Shown: positions 37,340-51,102, counted from the stretch's first letter. The stretch: 64,000 nt of DNA from Pardosa pseudoannulata (GCA_032207245.1 CM063510.1:155952448-156016447), one strand, 5' to 3'. Notes: generated by a model not told the origin, from the sequence alone. A program made the numbers and translations.

Positions 37340-37535
37340 GCATGCACATGTGGGTCCGGTGTGGCGTGGGTGGGATCCGGTCGATGGGAACTTATTAAAT
37401 TCCGGCTCGTCGGGTCCCGCCTACCGCAGCCAATGGGAGCGGTCCTCTCGGAGCGGGCGCGCCCACCCCCTTTTCACGCATCTATTGGTTCGGCGCTCCG
37501 CCACCCCCGCCACTCCCCCGTTCGCGAACATAGTT
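37340..37535. promoter_or_regulatory. CpG-rich island with CCAAT and GC boxes, candidate promoter
   Basis: In a window that is A+T-rich almost throughout, this ~195-bp patch is clearly G+C-rich and has about 20 CpG steps. It contains a forward CCAAT box (GCAGCCAATGGGAGCGG, near 37427) and an inverted one (CTATTGGTTCGG, near 37482). Sp1-like GC stretches (GGAGCGGGCGCGCCCACCCC, CCGCCACCCCCGCC) are present and no TATA box is. Paired CCAAT boxes plus GC boxes in a CpG island are typical of TATA-less promoters. The direction and the gene it would serve cannot be told from this window. Overlapping short frames (37310-37544) are likely composition effects. Confidence 0.5.
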
Positions 37536-37669
37536 TGTAATTAAGAGATTTTAAAATATCGAAGAAATCCAGACTGATGGGGAGAACGTCAATTAGCATG
37601 CCTGGAAGATCGCTAATGCACACAAACAATTGCATCTGCACATCTACCACCTATACATTAAAGCAGACA
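37536..37669. other. Sequence just downstream of the CpG island
   Basis: Moderate composition, with ATG codons near 37577 and 37588. No donor site or frame persuasive enough to call a first exon. Confidence 0.25.
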
Positions 37670-37879
37670 TATATATATATATATATGGATCCTTTTATAT
37701 ATATACATATACATATATACATTTATACACACATATTTATACATACACATAAACATATATCTATATAAGCATATTAACACACTTGTATAGAAAATTACAC
37801 ACATATACATGTATACGTTTAAGTATATTTAGGTATATTTGCATATTTATGCATGCATACATAAGCATATATACATTAG

Positions 37880-37946
<67 letters not shown>

Positions 37947-38105
37947 TATATTAAAATATACATCTATAGGATAAAATTAAGACATTTCTATACAAGCACA
38001 GTTACTTATACTTGTTTTTATAGATACACGACTCTCTCAATCAATGTACATGTGTGTAGCTATATATATATGTATACTTATATAGATAAGCATACATTAG
38101 TATAC

Positions 38106-38136
<31 letters not shown>

Positions 38137-38421
38137 GTATATTAAAATGTACATGACAAATATAAGACATTATTTCTATACAAGCACAGTTACTTATACT
38201 TGTTTTTATAGATACACAATTCTCTCAATGTACATGTGTGTAGCTATATCTATCTATATATATAGATATATTTTCATATTTATGCATGCATACATTAATA
38301 TTCATATATACATTAAAATGTGTATAAGATATACATTCATATATGTATAAATATTTATGCACAGATATCTAGATATATTTTCATATTTATGCATGCATAC
38401 ATAAGTATATATACATTAAAA

Positions 38422-38493
<72 letters not shown>

Positions 38494-38600
38494 CAGCAAA
38501 GAGAATTATACATCTGTATGATAGAAATAAGATATTTTTGTACAACCAAAGTTATATACGTATACATTTAAATGTTTTTATAGGTACATATATCTTTTTC
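37670..38600 (+). repeat. Tandem minisatellite with TA cores
   Basis: Three to four related units contain ATTTCTATACAAGCACAGTT, ACTTATACTTGTTTTTATAG, ATACACGACTCTCTCAATCA / ATACACAATTCTCTCAATGT, TACATGTGTGTAGCTATAT and TTTATGCATGCATACATAAG. The AAGCACAGTTACTTATACTT block occurs at about 37995 and 38181, and the ATGCATGCATAC block at about 37850, 38283 and 38390. Each unit carries its own (TA)n expansion (37873-37942, 38111-38136, 38426-38489). Confidence 0.85.
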
Positions 38601-39293
38601 AATTGGATGTATATATGTATGTATGTGTGGGTGTGAGAGTGTATGTATGATCTCTAACGTTATTAGTAAGTGTAATATCTGTTTTGATACTTTTTCTTTG
38701 TCAATGAGCATGTTGAGTTGTTACGTGGCTTTATATTCTGCTTTTAATTATTCTAATTTTATGAATTATATTTAAGCGCTTGTGTTGCATAATGTAAGAT
38801 ATTGGAGCTATAAATTACTACGTTTATTTACTAATTGAAATGGATTATATTTTCAAAATAGAGGAAATAAATTTTGTTATTTAGTTGAAGAAAAAATATA
38901 TAGAGTACCCAGGGTGGTGGGGATACGGACGTAGGATTGTAGACAGTAATAATTGTTCATACTGTGAATTGTAACTATCTTAAGTTTTAACGCTAATAAA
39001 ACTAATAAAACTTCTAAGTATTGTTCGCTTTTTCAATTATATCTGTATATCTTAAAATTCAGTAATTTCGTAATACATACATCTATGCATGTGAGAGGTT
39101 TAACCGTTGAAATTTTTGGGATTTCCTGGTAAGTATGCTTAAATTTTTATAGTGGTGTTTTGAAAAATAATATGGCCTGAGATGGTTACAGGACTATTAA
39201 TAAATATTTAACGTTTTCAATTTTTTAAAATCAAACTGTTAAATTGAGGATCTATTAAATTTACGGACCATTATTATTATATTATTATTATAT
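38601..39293. other. Gene-free A+T-rich DNA
   Basis: Nothing recognisable beyond an (ATT)n patch near 39270-39290. Confidence 0.4.
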
Positions 39294-40406
39294 GTACGGA
39301 TTATCCGTAAAATTTACGAGATTTTGGTTTAATTTTACGGACAGACCGAAAATCTTTACGGAGTTTGGTACCTTGAAAACTGAAAGGAAAATTTCGGTTA
39401 TAAAAGGAAAATTAATTTTTCACTTTAGCAAGTTTTGGAGAAAAAAAATTCTTAAATTTCAGCAGAAATTTCCGTAACTGATATAAGGATATATAAATAT
39501 CCTTCTGTGGTATAATTATACATTTAGCATGGCTCTAGTGATCATCATATGAGGCATTGCTTGGATATTGTATTTTGACTACACATTTATGCTGGTAGTT
39601 AATTGCGAGTAATTTTAAAAATAAACGACAATCCAAACGAAAATAAATTTATCACAACTATACGAGATGACATTTGAATAAATGTGAATATTATTTGACA
39701 TTAAACTTACAATAATTGAAAAAAAAAATTAAGATATAACAATATCAAAAAGTATATCTGGTTAAAAAATATAAAGACAATTTTATAAAGTATTAGTTTT
39801 TTTACACAGTTCAGGCGCAGTTTGGGCAACATTTTTATACGTTTTTTGCATATTGGTAGTTTACATTTAGAACAAATATCTAAATTTTGTTTCCACACTT
39901 GGAAACTTAGTAATGAACCATTTTTCACATATGTACATATTCTTCAATATTATATTTTCATAGACTTTAAAGGGTATAAAATTAGGAACAGACTAACTTC
40001 TCTACTAATTTTTTGACAAAGTTGGAATCAAAATAGTTTTTTGGGTCAAAATGACCCATCCCTTGATTCTGTTTTTAAAATACCAATAAGTATCAATAAA
40101 ATCAGTACTAATCCAATAAAATCAGTATTAATAATCAGGTCTATGTTTTATCTCATAGATTATTCAGTTTGGAATAAGTTAATTTTGTATTTTTCTTGAT
40201 TAAAATTTAATTGAAAAAAAAACCCTGATGTATTATTAAATACAATGGCCGCATAAAGATTTTATTAATTAATGGAATCCATGGAATAAGGAAAATACAT
40301 TAACTTTTACTACTAACATTAATTTGTGCCTTTAAACTTAAGCTAACTAACCAGCTAATATTTCGTCCGAAACGTTTTACAGATATCAATTTTTAATGTT
40401 GGCAAG
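39294..40406 (+). mobile_element. Copy C of the unclassified CCTGCCAACTTTTACGG family, with nested piggyBac relic
   Basis: Begins at TACGGATTATCCGTAAAATT, the left end having decayed, and continues TTTTGGTTTAATTTTACGGA, CAGACCGAAAATCTTTACGG and TTGGTACCTTGAAAA. It ends ATATTTCGTCCGAAACGTTT and AATGTTGGCAAG. In this copy the stretch between CGACAATCCAAACGAAAATA and ATCAATAAAATCAGTACTAA is split by the segment 39655-40065. The insertion order is therefore clear: the family copy is older than the piggyBac relic. Confidence 0.7.
39655..40065 (-). pseudogene. piggyBac transposase 3'-end relic (copy 1)
   Basis: The minus strand reads NGSLLSFQVWKQNLDICSKC, then KLPICKKR, a decayed Cys-x2-Cys...Cys series. 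piggyBac transposases end in a cysteine-rich finger of the type 'C-x2-C...(F/Y)xCxxCxxxLC', which this resembles. The right edge bears the palindrome GGGTCAAAATGACCC at 40043-40057, the same plan as the TTAA MITEs in this window. A related copy lies at 42345-43275. Stops and frameshifts make it non-functional. The family call rests on motif resemblance. Confidence 0.5.
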
Positions 40407-42344
40407 TAAGATGTCGTTGAAATAATGTTATGTAGAATATTGAAGCATATTAATTTTTGTTTGAAAGTTAATGCTAAAAATGACTTTCCGTAGCGAATAT
40501 TTTTTGAAATTTTATTTAAAAGGTCATTAATTTTTTAATAATATGTATCCCAAATTTGGATTAAAAATAAATTTTCTTAAAGTAAAAAATACTGTTTATA
40601 GATAATTTATTAATACTAGAATTCAAAACATTGATTCACAAATTTTAGTGTGCCATATCTTCAAATTTCTGAGAAAACATATCTTTACAGATTAATATTT
40701 TGCTCGCTGTAGAATATTTTATCTTTAAACTACAATATATAACTATGCAAAATTAGCCTTCCCGGTAAATTCTGACAAGACAAAATTTTTAAAAACTTGA
40801 TACTAGGCACAAGACATTGATAACTTCAAAATTATGCTGTAAAATTTTGAGTATAATTTGGTTTGATACTGTTTTAAAACAATAATTTTCTCTTTATATC
40901 CAATTTTTTTGAATTGTTTAAAGTTTGGGAACAATTCTAGAAAGCAATTTTTTATTTGGGATTTAGTGTTAGATATAGATAGTCATCAGTATGTTATCGA
41001 AAAAGTAGCCTTTAAAAATCAGCTTTTATGAGCTCCTAAAAATTCATTTAAAAGACATCAATTAATAAATTAGCACATTCTTAAAAAAAAAAAAAAAAGT
41101 CGACGTCGCCCTCAGGTATACTTACCAAAAATGTTGTTTTCAGCATATGAAAGTTTGAACAATGAAAAGTACAGGGTACGAAAATTATATACCCTACAAT
41201 ATTTGTACCCTATTGTTTATTCGTACATTTATTGAGTCATGGATTTGTTACGGATTAGGATTGGCCTGTTACAGATCATGAGATATTGATCAACCTTCCA
41301 CAACTGAGAAAAACTAAATTCATCTTTTCCGGAACAACGTTAATTTTCGTAAAGTGATTACAATTTTTTTTTTCATCAAAATGTTTTGGACATAATGTCA
41401 CTACATCATTTTTATTAGAGGCAGAGTTGATACAGTTTTTACATATTAAATCGAATCCACTATACGAAAAATACATTTGTAAATATGAGTCAAATGTTTT
41501 CTAAATTGCCATTTTATAACAATATTTGATATTAATCAAAATTTAATCTTTCATTAAGAGTAAATTAATCCAGCCGGCTTTGTAACATTAGCATGTCTCT
41601 TTTAAATTAAATTGAAGTAAATGTTTTTGTAAAGCGGAATTTTTAGTAGGGGAATATCTTAAAATTTTCTTGTTTTTTCCCTTATATCATCCTTAACTAT
41701 TATCGTAAATGCTTGGGATTTTTATCATTTGTCTTCAATTTTTTTAATTACTTTTACCTAAATTGCTTTATTTCTTTTTGGAAACATTTGTTTATATAAA
41801 GTGAAAAAGTGAGAGCTTCTTTAAAAAATTTCAAAAATTTTCCGTCACACTGTGTGCAGACTTAAAACAACACAAATTGAGTTTCATGAAATTTTTTGCT
41901 TTTTTTCTAAACAATAATTATTGGATATAATTCTCTGCCTATTTAAATTTTTATAAAGAATCCAAAATATGACTCCAGGGCATAGAATTAAAAAAAAAAA
42001 TCTAAAATGATGTTTAAAAATTCTATTTCAAATGTTATATATACTAAATGGAATAAGCAACAATGTAAAAAGTAGATAGGTTCATTGTAGGTCTGTAATG
42101 TAGTTATTGTAAAAATTTGAAATCAATATGGGCTTTCCATATCCAGCGCGCAAGTTGAAAAAAACTCCATTTTCTGTAAAATGCATTTGAAATTTTTATA
42201 ATTTAATTTTTCTTAAAAGCTGTGATATTCAATGCAAAGACTTTATAGTTTTACAGGTAACTAATTCAAATATTTCATTAAGATTTCTTTTAAACGAATC
42301 AGAACTCTGTAGAGGTTTTAACTTTAGACCCGGAGTTTCGTTCT
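40407..42344. other. 1.9-kb stretch without a recognisable gene
   Basis: Mostly plain A+T-rich DNA. A minus-strand frame at 41276-41476 (66 codons) reads GFDLICKNCINSASNKND, then VTLCPKHFDEKKNCNHF. It has Cys-x2-Cys and Cys-Pro-x-His spacing and could be a decayed zinc-binding domain, possibly from a transposon. No family match can be claimed. Confidence 0.35.
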
Positions 42345-43275
<931 letters not shown>

Positions 43276-43631
43276 AAAAAATGTAAAAAAAAAAAATCTA
43301 CTTTTTGAAGGTTTAAATGTGATGTGTTAAATTAAACAGTTTAATTAAAAAAAATATATATTATCTATTGCCAATACCGATATTTTAATTGAGTTAAATT
43401 GGAAAATAGCACGAGATATTGCCATCACTCCATGTATATTAATTGGAACTTGCATTCGTAGAGAAAACTTCACGGGTGTACACGCTCCGCGCACACACAC
43501 ATAAAAGAAAAAAAAAAAGAAAAACTTTCAGTAGTGAGAAAACTAAGGATATAAACTAATCTCTTGGCCAACACAGCTTTGAAAAAATAGTAGAATATAC
43601 CGATACATTTTCAAAAATATACCATCCGTTA
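43276..43631. other. Gene-free A+T-rich DNA
   Basis: Nothing recognisable. Confidence 0.4.
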
Positions 43632-44235
43632 CCTGTGAACTTTTACGGATTATGCGCAAAATTTATGGAGACCAAGAGTTATGTTTTGGGGTAACGTAAA
43701 AATACAATTAAAAATCGAAAATAGGACAATGGATTTTTCACTTTGGTAATGTCTGAAAATTCAGTAATCTTTTTCATTTCTGATTCATTCCGATTATTTC
43801 ATTTTATTTCTGTAGAAACGTATATAACTGATAAAAAAAAAGCTTATAAAAATGCTTAATATGTTTTAAAGATACTATGAAACCGGTAAAAACAGTATTT
43901 ATATTACTGGACTAGATGTTATATCAGTTTTACATAAATGACTTTTTAAAATTTGGGATATTAAAAAAATTTCTATTTCTGTAAATGAATCAATACTTAA
44001 TAAATCATAGTTTGATAATTTCAACATTTTATTTAAACGATATTGCTAAATACATATTGAGTTTGAAATTTAGATTGTTTTTTTTATGATCAAATTTAAC
44101 TGAAAAGATGAATTAGATTTAATTAAAGGTTAAGTGTGTAAATGATGTAATATTTTTTTTTTTTTTTGTAAATTTTGTACCATGCAAATTGAGCTAGGTG
44201 TGTGCGCTTGCTGACAAACACGCACGCACACCCAC

Positions 44236-44276
<41 letters not shown>

Positions 44277-45510
44277 ATATAATATATATATATATATATA
44301 ATATATATACATATACATACATATACATACATACATACACACATATTTAGTTGCAAAAATTAAGGGTTTTGGTTTAATTTTACAGACGTATGGATAGATA
44401 GACTGAGATTTTTTTCGGTTTTACGTACTGCGCAAATGAAATGAAAATTTTGGAAGAAAGGACAATAGATTTTTTACTTTAGTATTTTTGTGAAACCAGA
44501 AATAATTTCAGCAAAAAATTTAAATAATTGATAAAATGATATCCTTGTGTGGCATAACTTACCGATTATCCGTAAAAATAACGGTTTTTGGTTTAATTTT
44601 ACGGACTTTCGGATCGACAAAAATTGTTTACGGATTTCGGTATCTTGAAAATTAAAAGAAAAATTTCAAAAATAAACGAACAATAACTTTTTTTTTACTT
44701 TGGTAATTTTTGAGAAAAAAAAATCTTTTTAATTTCAGCAGAATAAGTGATTACAAGATAAATACTATTATGGCATAATGCGTTTGACATGCTCGCACAC
44801 ACACACTCATATATACATATATTTGTAGACACACACATATTTAAATGAAAAAATTACGGGTTTTGATTTAATTTTCAAGATAGACCAAGAATTATTTCGG
44901 TTTTATGTACTGTACAAATGAAATGAAAATTTTCGAAGAAAGGACAATGGATTTTTCACTTCAGTAATTTGTAAAACCAGAAATGTCATTTTAATTTTAG
45001 CAAAAAATGTATGCAATTGATAAAAAAGAGCTATAAATACCCTTCCGTGCCATATTTACACAGGCATGGCTCTGGCGACTAACGGATACTGCATTGATTA
45101 CATATTTTGATTACATATTTACGCTAGTAGTTAATTGTGAATGATTTAAAAGAAATAAGAAACTGTACAAACGAAAATAAATTCATAATTTTTAATAAAA
45201 TTCCAATATGTTTTTATCAAAATCAGTATAATTTTTTTTCTCTGATCTTACCTGATAGATTTTATTTAGTTTGCAGTAAGTTAATTTTGTGTTTTTCTAT
45301 AATTAAATTTAATAATATTTTATTGTATAAAATGATATAAAATCTAATATTTTATTGTATAAAATGAATGCATAAACATTTTATTACTTACACATTTCCT
45401 GGTATAGGAAAAAACACAATTAACTTTTATTATTTACAACTACTGTGCCACTAAACGTCAACCAAATAACTTTTTTTTTCAACAGAAAAGTTTTACTGAT
45501 GTCAAGTTTT
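43632..45510 (+). mobile_element. Cluster D: several nested or tandem copies of the CCTGCCAACTTTTACGG family
   Basis: The left-end region recurs four times: CCTGTGAACTTTTACGGATT (43632), AAGGGTTTTGGTTTAATTTT (~44362), CCGATTATCCGTAAAAATAA (~44562) and TTACGGGTTTTGATTTAATT (~44855). One right half (AGTAGTTAATTGTGAATGAT to AGTTTTACTGATGTCAAGTT) ends near 45510. Between copies are CA microsatellites (44219-44270 and 44800-44840). The arrangement suggests repeated insertion or local duplication of the family into itself. Confidence 0.65.
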
Positions 45511-47584
45511 ATTTGTCAGTTATGCAGTTTAAGATTTTTTAAAACGAATAATAGTACGTGGTATAATTTGTTTAGGTACGGGGTAGAGCAGCAAATTTCT
45601 AACATGCCATCTTTCCCTCTAAAATGAAATGTTTACTGGATTAAAAAAAATAATACAGGGAGAAGACATTTTATTTCAAATTATTTGTAAATAATTTCGG
45701 CATACTGTTTTTCAAACGCAAATTAGAACATTTAAGATATAAACTCAAAAAGGAAATGTTAGCATCCTAAAGAATTTACTTTTGCATCCTGTGGTATATT
45801 TTGTTTAATTTTTTTTAGAGGGGCTTGGACAGCATGTGTCCCGCAGATGAATTAGTTCTTCAGAGAGCTCCTTTCAAAAGGTTAAAGAACTTTTTAAATT
45901 TGAGCCGGCAAGAGTGTTGTTTTCCTATACGTTAACATTTATCGAATGTTGTACAATGTGACATGTATTCAGACCCGCCTTAATTGCAAGATTAAGCCGT
46001 AAAGAATGTTAATGCATCTAAACTACCAAAATTATGACTTTCTTTAGTCGGTAAAAATAAGGATAATCTAATCTTTTCGCCAACATACTTTGGTAAGAAA
46101 AATTGGTTTACCTGTAAATTGCTGAAAATATACTATCAAAATTTTACCGGTAAATTACATTTTTTTTTTCACATCCTTCCAAACTAGATCGGCACTGTCG
46201 TCTTGACTCTTGCTTCACCTCTCCTAACTTGTAATCTCCTTAAGTATTTAATTTTTCTGTAAATATTTCCTTAAATTTAATTTTTAGTTTTAATCATTTG
46301 CTTACTTATATATACAAAAAAAAACACAAAGAACGCAAAAAAATTATAAAAAATATAGACAAACTGCATGCTTTCGTCAGCAATTTTTTTCTTCTATTAG
46401 TATAATTGCATAATGTAATTTTTTCTTTAAACTATCTTTTGTTTTTTGTTTCAAACTGTAATTATAACCTATTTAGGACCTGTAATTACTTTATTTCACC
46501 TTATGATTTTATTATATTATAATTGTTTTCGCATCTTCGAATGTTTTCTAATTTACTGATGCACACCTCGACGAGCATCTCTTATCTTAACCACTGGAAA
46601 TTCGGACACTGCCTGGGTGTCCCAAACAAGTTACTATTTATAATAGATCAGCACTTGAAGTTCTTATACACAATATACGCACCTTGATGTTTATTCGTAT
46701 TCTTTGTAGTGTTTTCTGGCAATCTACTGCATATCAGATCATGAGACTGTATAGCATAAAGATATCGCTGGAGATACAATTCCATTTACAAACATGTAAA
46801 ATGAATTTTTTTTTTTTTTAAAGCAGCAGCGTTTATATCGTGGCTATATCCCTCCTTTACACATTGCCTTCGCAAATAATGCAATTACAAGTTTCTCTGC
46901 CCCAAATTTTTATATAAAAAAATAATCTTTTTACGAACATATTTAAAAAAATTTATATAAAATTACATAAGATATTTATTATATATGTATTTATAAGTTT
47001 ACGTTTTAATATTTTTTATATTTCTTATTTTAATTCTATAAATTCGTTATTAAATTTGTGACGATATTTAAATGTTTACTCTTATACATCAATCATTATT
47101 TAGTATTTTGACCTTCAAAAAGTTATGCACACACACACACACAGATAAATATATATATTATACATACACATGCATACATGCAGGGCCAGGGCAAATAGGT
47201 GAGCAAATCATTTATGCATCCATGCGACCCAATTTCTAAGAAATTCGATGGTGTAAATAACATTACAATGGAGACTAAAGAATTTTTTATGGAAAAAAAT
47301 TTTTTTACTAGAAGTTATTAGGGAGAAAATCTATTGATTTTCTTTTCTACCTTTTTGAGCTTGAGAATAATTTTTGTCATATAGCTATGAATACTTCCTC
47401 ATATATTTCTTTACTCAAAGAGAGATCGGTTTGCACTATACTAAATGGTTGTTTACTTTCTTTTTCGAAATAAAAAGGCATCTTGGTTTATAATAACTGA
47501 TAAAATGTAAAATATAATGTATAAATTTGGTATCAAATTTTACTGTCTCTCAATACCTTTGGATACTATTAGCAATTGATATAC

Positions 47585-47587
<3 letters not shown>
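45511..47587. other. 2-kb gene-free A+T-rich DNA
   Basis: No recognisable gene. GCAGGGCCAGGGCAAATAGG near 47180 resembles a hAT left end, but I found no partner. Confidence 0.4.
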
Positions 47588-47639
<52 letters not shown>

Positions 47640-47640
47640 A
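47588..47640. repeat. (TA)n microsatellite
   Basis: TA run with one TT slip. Confidence 0.94.
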
Positions 47641-49490
47641 ATGCATAATATGGTATAAATTTTATTAATAAAATAAAAATTTCTTATTTTGTTAAAAGTA
47701 ATGTCAAGAATAAATGTAGAAATGTTAGGAATATTAGCTTGGATGGTTAATCGACAGTTAACACGTATGCACACGTGCTAGTACTTTTTCTGACACGATT
47801 GATACTTGAGCACACACTAGTGTTAAGTGTAACACATGGTTTGTTTGTGGGTACAAAAATAAACTATACAGGAAAATGAAGGAGTCTTAATTATTTTTTT
47901 TAATGTAAAAATTTTATATATAACATAATTCGGAAAAATTAAAACTGTATACTACTATTTCTATTTGATTTTTCATATTTACGATACTATTATAAATTGT
48001 ATCCCCAAAAAATATATTTTTTGTTTACAAAAATCTATGGTTGTTATTTATATTTCTTTTTATATATTTGTTTATATATTTCAATATAAAATACGAAAAT
48101 TTGGTTAATATATTAAATAATTTTTTATTTTTGAGATTTAACTGAATAACTGAATTTACGTTCAAAATGCCCACTCCCGGTACAATTCCGCTGCGAAATG
48201 TACCCACACACAATGTGTTAAGTGCACACTTGTTATATATCTATATTTTGATATTAAAAAGCTACATAAACTTACTGGTTAAGGAGCTTAATTATTTTTT
48301 TTAATTCTTTATTTTGTGTGAGCATTTTCGTTTTATAATTTTCTCCTTATAATATTTTCATTGTATGCAAATTTTTCTTGTACTTGGGATCGAGTAATTA
48401 GTCCGGAATTGTACAAAAGACAGGTGTCTTATGGTTCTGTCGGCTGTTGCTGTACAGGTTTGAAACCCCAGTGTGGATGATGTGCTAATATTCATATGTT
48501 TATAATTTATATTGTTATTTTCATTTAATAATTTTAAATAAACTTATTAAATAAAAACATTAAAATTTCAAAATAAAGTAAATTGCCTTCGTTAATCATC
48601 GCACCTATAACCCCGGTGTGGAAAATAAAAAAAAAACTATGATCCATGGTTTTTACCTTTTTGTATTTTTTTTTTTTTTTGAAATTTTTTCCCTTGCCGA
48701 ATGGCAACAAAAGAGGAAGAACGATTTTTTGATTGACGTTGAACGTTGTTTTTTTTTGTTCTTTTGAAATCTATGTATAAGTTCGTGTTGTTCTAGAGTT
48801 TCGTTAGAACGTGCTAAATAAATGTATCATTCGTTCCGAAAAGCTTCTTTTTTAAATCGTGAACAAAGAATACAATCTTTCCAGTGCGACCCACGGAAAC
48901 CGAAATTGAAAGGGTAAGATCTTTTTGATATTTATTTTTCGATAATGTTCTTATGTCAAGGTCGATATTTAATACACGGTCTGCTACAAAATGTCACATA
49001 TGAATGACAAGAAATAGGTCAGTGCATATTTCCAGTGCTGTAGTAATTATGCTTTATTGTTATAAGTAATTGTTTAGGGCGTAGTTAATTTATATTGCCT
49101 CACCTGCCCGTCTGATTATCGGGCTATGGTGGTAGTATATAAATTCAGTCCGCTTGTAAAAAATATAAGTGAGAGGGAAATAAATATGACAGAATATATT
49201 ATAAACATATTGGAATAAAAAAAATATCAAAACAATTCAATGACGGTGCCCGTAAAAAATATTTAGGAATTTCGAAAAAAAATAAGAGGTCATCAGACTA
49301 GTCGCGTGTCAACAAAACCGTTCATAAATAAACGAAGTCCTTTAGTTATCATTTTAGCTTTATGATATCAGTTGCGCGGACATTTAAATAAATGACGCAA
49401 CTAGAATATCCCACGCTATTAAAGTGTGGGGCAAGAAAACCGTTTCAACCTATTATCCTTCGAAGAGAGAACAACAAAAAAAATTCTATC
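47641..49490. other. Gene-free DNA with weak splice-like signals
   Basis: TCTTTCCAG at 48878-48886 followed, after TGCGACCCACGG..., by AAAGG|GTAAGA at about 48912 looks like an acceptor-donor pair around a very short segment. No frame or homology supports an exon. The rest is A+T-rich. Confidence 0.3.
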
Positions 49491-49900
49491 TCTGTCTCTC
49501 TCTATATATCTATATCGATCTGATCTCTTCCCAACCTGCACACTAGACTCCTAATCGTTTACACCTGTTGTATCTGTTTTTTCTCCCTCCTTGGCAGCCA
49601 ATCGCCATTTCCGGGCAAGGCTTTGGCTCTTCCATTTTCTTTATCACAACCTCCCCCCCCACCTCTCCGTTTTTTTTTTTTTTATCTTTCTCTCTCTCCG
49701 AGTCGAGCCAAGACGAAGGCACCCCCGATTCCCCCCTCCCGCTCTCCACTTCGGTTTGACCTTGATTTATTCCCCCTTTTATTTATTTTCAGTTTTTTTC
49801 TTCTTTACACCTTCTCTTTTGCCGGCGGTACGTTTGTTCCTCCGGAGCTGGGTGCTCGATCGGAAGCCAGCGGTGTTTTAAAAGTCATTCTAAATAAATA
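49491..49900. other. Pyrimidine-rich, less A+T-rich block
   Basis: Long C/T runs (CCCCCCCC, TTTTTTTTTTTT, TCTCTCTCTCC) make the three overlapping plus-strand frames rich in Phe/Pro/Ser/Leu. It also holds a CCAAT pentamer (GCAGCCAATCGCC near 49598), an acceptor-like TTTATTTATTTTCAG (ending 49792) and AATAAATAAAA near 49893. It could be regulatory or part of an untranslated exon. No protein is recognisable. Confidence 0.3.
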
Positions 49901-49904
49901 AAAA

Positions 49905-50222
49905 AGTATATATGTATATATGTGTATGTATGTGTCTAGTATATATGTATGTATGTATATGTATGTATGTATGTGTATATATGTATATATGTATGTGCAT
50001 GTATATGTATGTATGTGCATATATGTATGTATATGGATCTATATATATATATATGTATGTGCATATATGTATGTCTGTATGTATATAGATCTATATATAT
50101 ATGTATTTATGTATGTATATGGATCTATATATACATATTTATGTATGTATGTATATGGATCTATACACATGTATGTATGTATGGGTAGATATATGTATGG
50201 ATGTATATATATATATATGTAA
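49905..50222. repeat. (TATG)n microsatellite with GGATCTATA steps
   Basis: TATG and TATATG units with a recurring ATGTATATGGATCTATA motif (near 50030, 50080, 50120 and 50155), giving a loose ~40-bp higher period. Frames are repeat translations. Confidence 0.93.
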
Positions 50223-50254
50223 TAAGACGGTATTCACTATGGATGGTTGCAGTC

Positions 50255-50420
50255 ATGGCCCATAAAAATGACACAACTTGCCCAACTTGGAGGACAAGGC
50301 CTGCGGTGCTGATTTTCATTTTCAAGTTCCCTGAAGCGCGAAGCGTATGTGCTGGTTAGTTGTTTAACTTGACGTGGAACCACTATTGCTTAGTTCTCAA
50401 TTTGTGTACCCACTGAAGGT
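50255..50420 (-). mobile_element. Diverged, 5'-truncated copy of the 34-kb SINE
   Basis: Read on the minus strand it starts CCTTCAGTGGGTACACAAAT and continues GGTTCCACGTCA, CTAACCAGCACATACGCTTC and ATCAGCACCGCAGGCC. These align with TTCAGTGGGTAGATGAAC, GGTTCTGCGTAA, CTAACTGGAACATATGCTTA and ATAGGCACCGTAGGCC of the SINE at 34077-34359. The tRNA-like head is missing, and the break lies exactly at a TATATATG microsatellite. Divergence is high, so this copy is much older. Confidence 0.8.
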
Positions 50421-50429
50421 ATATATATG

Positions 50430-51100
50430 TATATATTAATTATTATTATCGGATAGGATTTTTTAGTTAGCATTTCTAAATTTCTTAAACGTAAGAATTC
50501 ATTTTTAAACGACTTAACATCTTTGAAATAAATCTCCTTTTTAAAAAACAAAATATCTGAGAAGTTTCTTATTAAATCAACAGGTTTTTTATAATAATAA
50601 TTCCCGGACGCGAAAAGACAGAGAGAGAGAGATGTAGATTTTCTAAGTTCGCTAAATATTTCCAGTGAATTCTGCTTTTTTTCCTCCCCTAAAAATATAG
50701 CTTCAGTTAGAATATTTAAATGCTATTCATTCCATTGGCCACTTTAGACATCTGGCCGCTTGCGTTTATGCACGCATTGCACATCTAATAGTCCCCGTCT
50801 TATGTATACATACATACATTTATACATACACACACATGCACATATATGCTTAAACTCACACTGAGTAACCGGTGTATAATGATACTGTACAGATGCAGCA
50901 AAATATTGTTACAGGCAAGTTATTGTTACGGACTGTTTGATCATTGTCATTTTCAATGTTTATTCATGTAATATGTATGCCTATAATATCTTGTATTTTA
51001 TTTTAAAGATCTAATTTAGCTTTTTACAAATAACATAAAAGCCAAATATAACAATTATGTGTTGGTTATTTTGCCTTGAGTAAATAAGGATTTTTATAGA
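50430..51100. other. Gene-free A+T-rich DNA
   Basis: Nothing recognisable. Confidence 0.4.
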
Positions 51101-51102
51101 AC

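Noticed and set aside
45511..47587. hAT left end at GCAGGGCCAGGGCAAATAGG (about 47180)
   Set aside because: No inverted partner or matching octamers found.
48395..48480. tRNA-like segment with CAGGTTTGAAACCCC
   Set aside because: Only a weak box B resemblance. No convincing box A, stems or repeat partner.
49568..49901. Three overlapping Pro/Phe/Ser-rich frames
   Set aside because: They arise from long C and T homopolymer runs.
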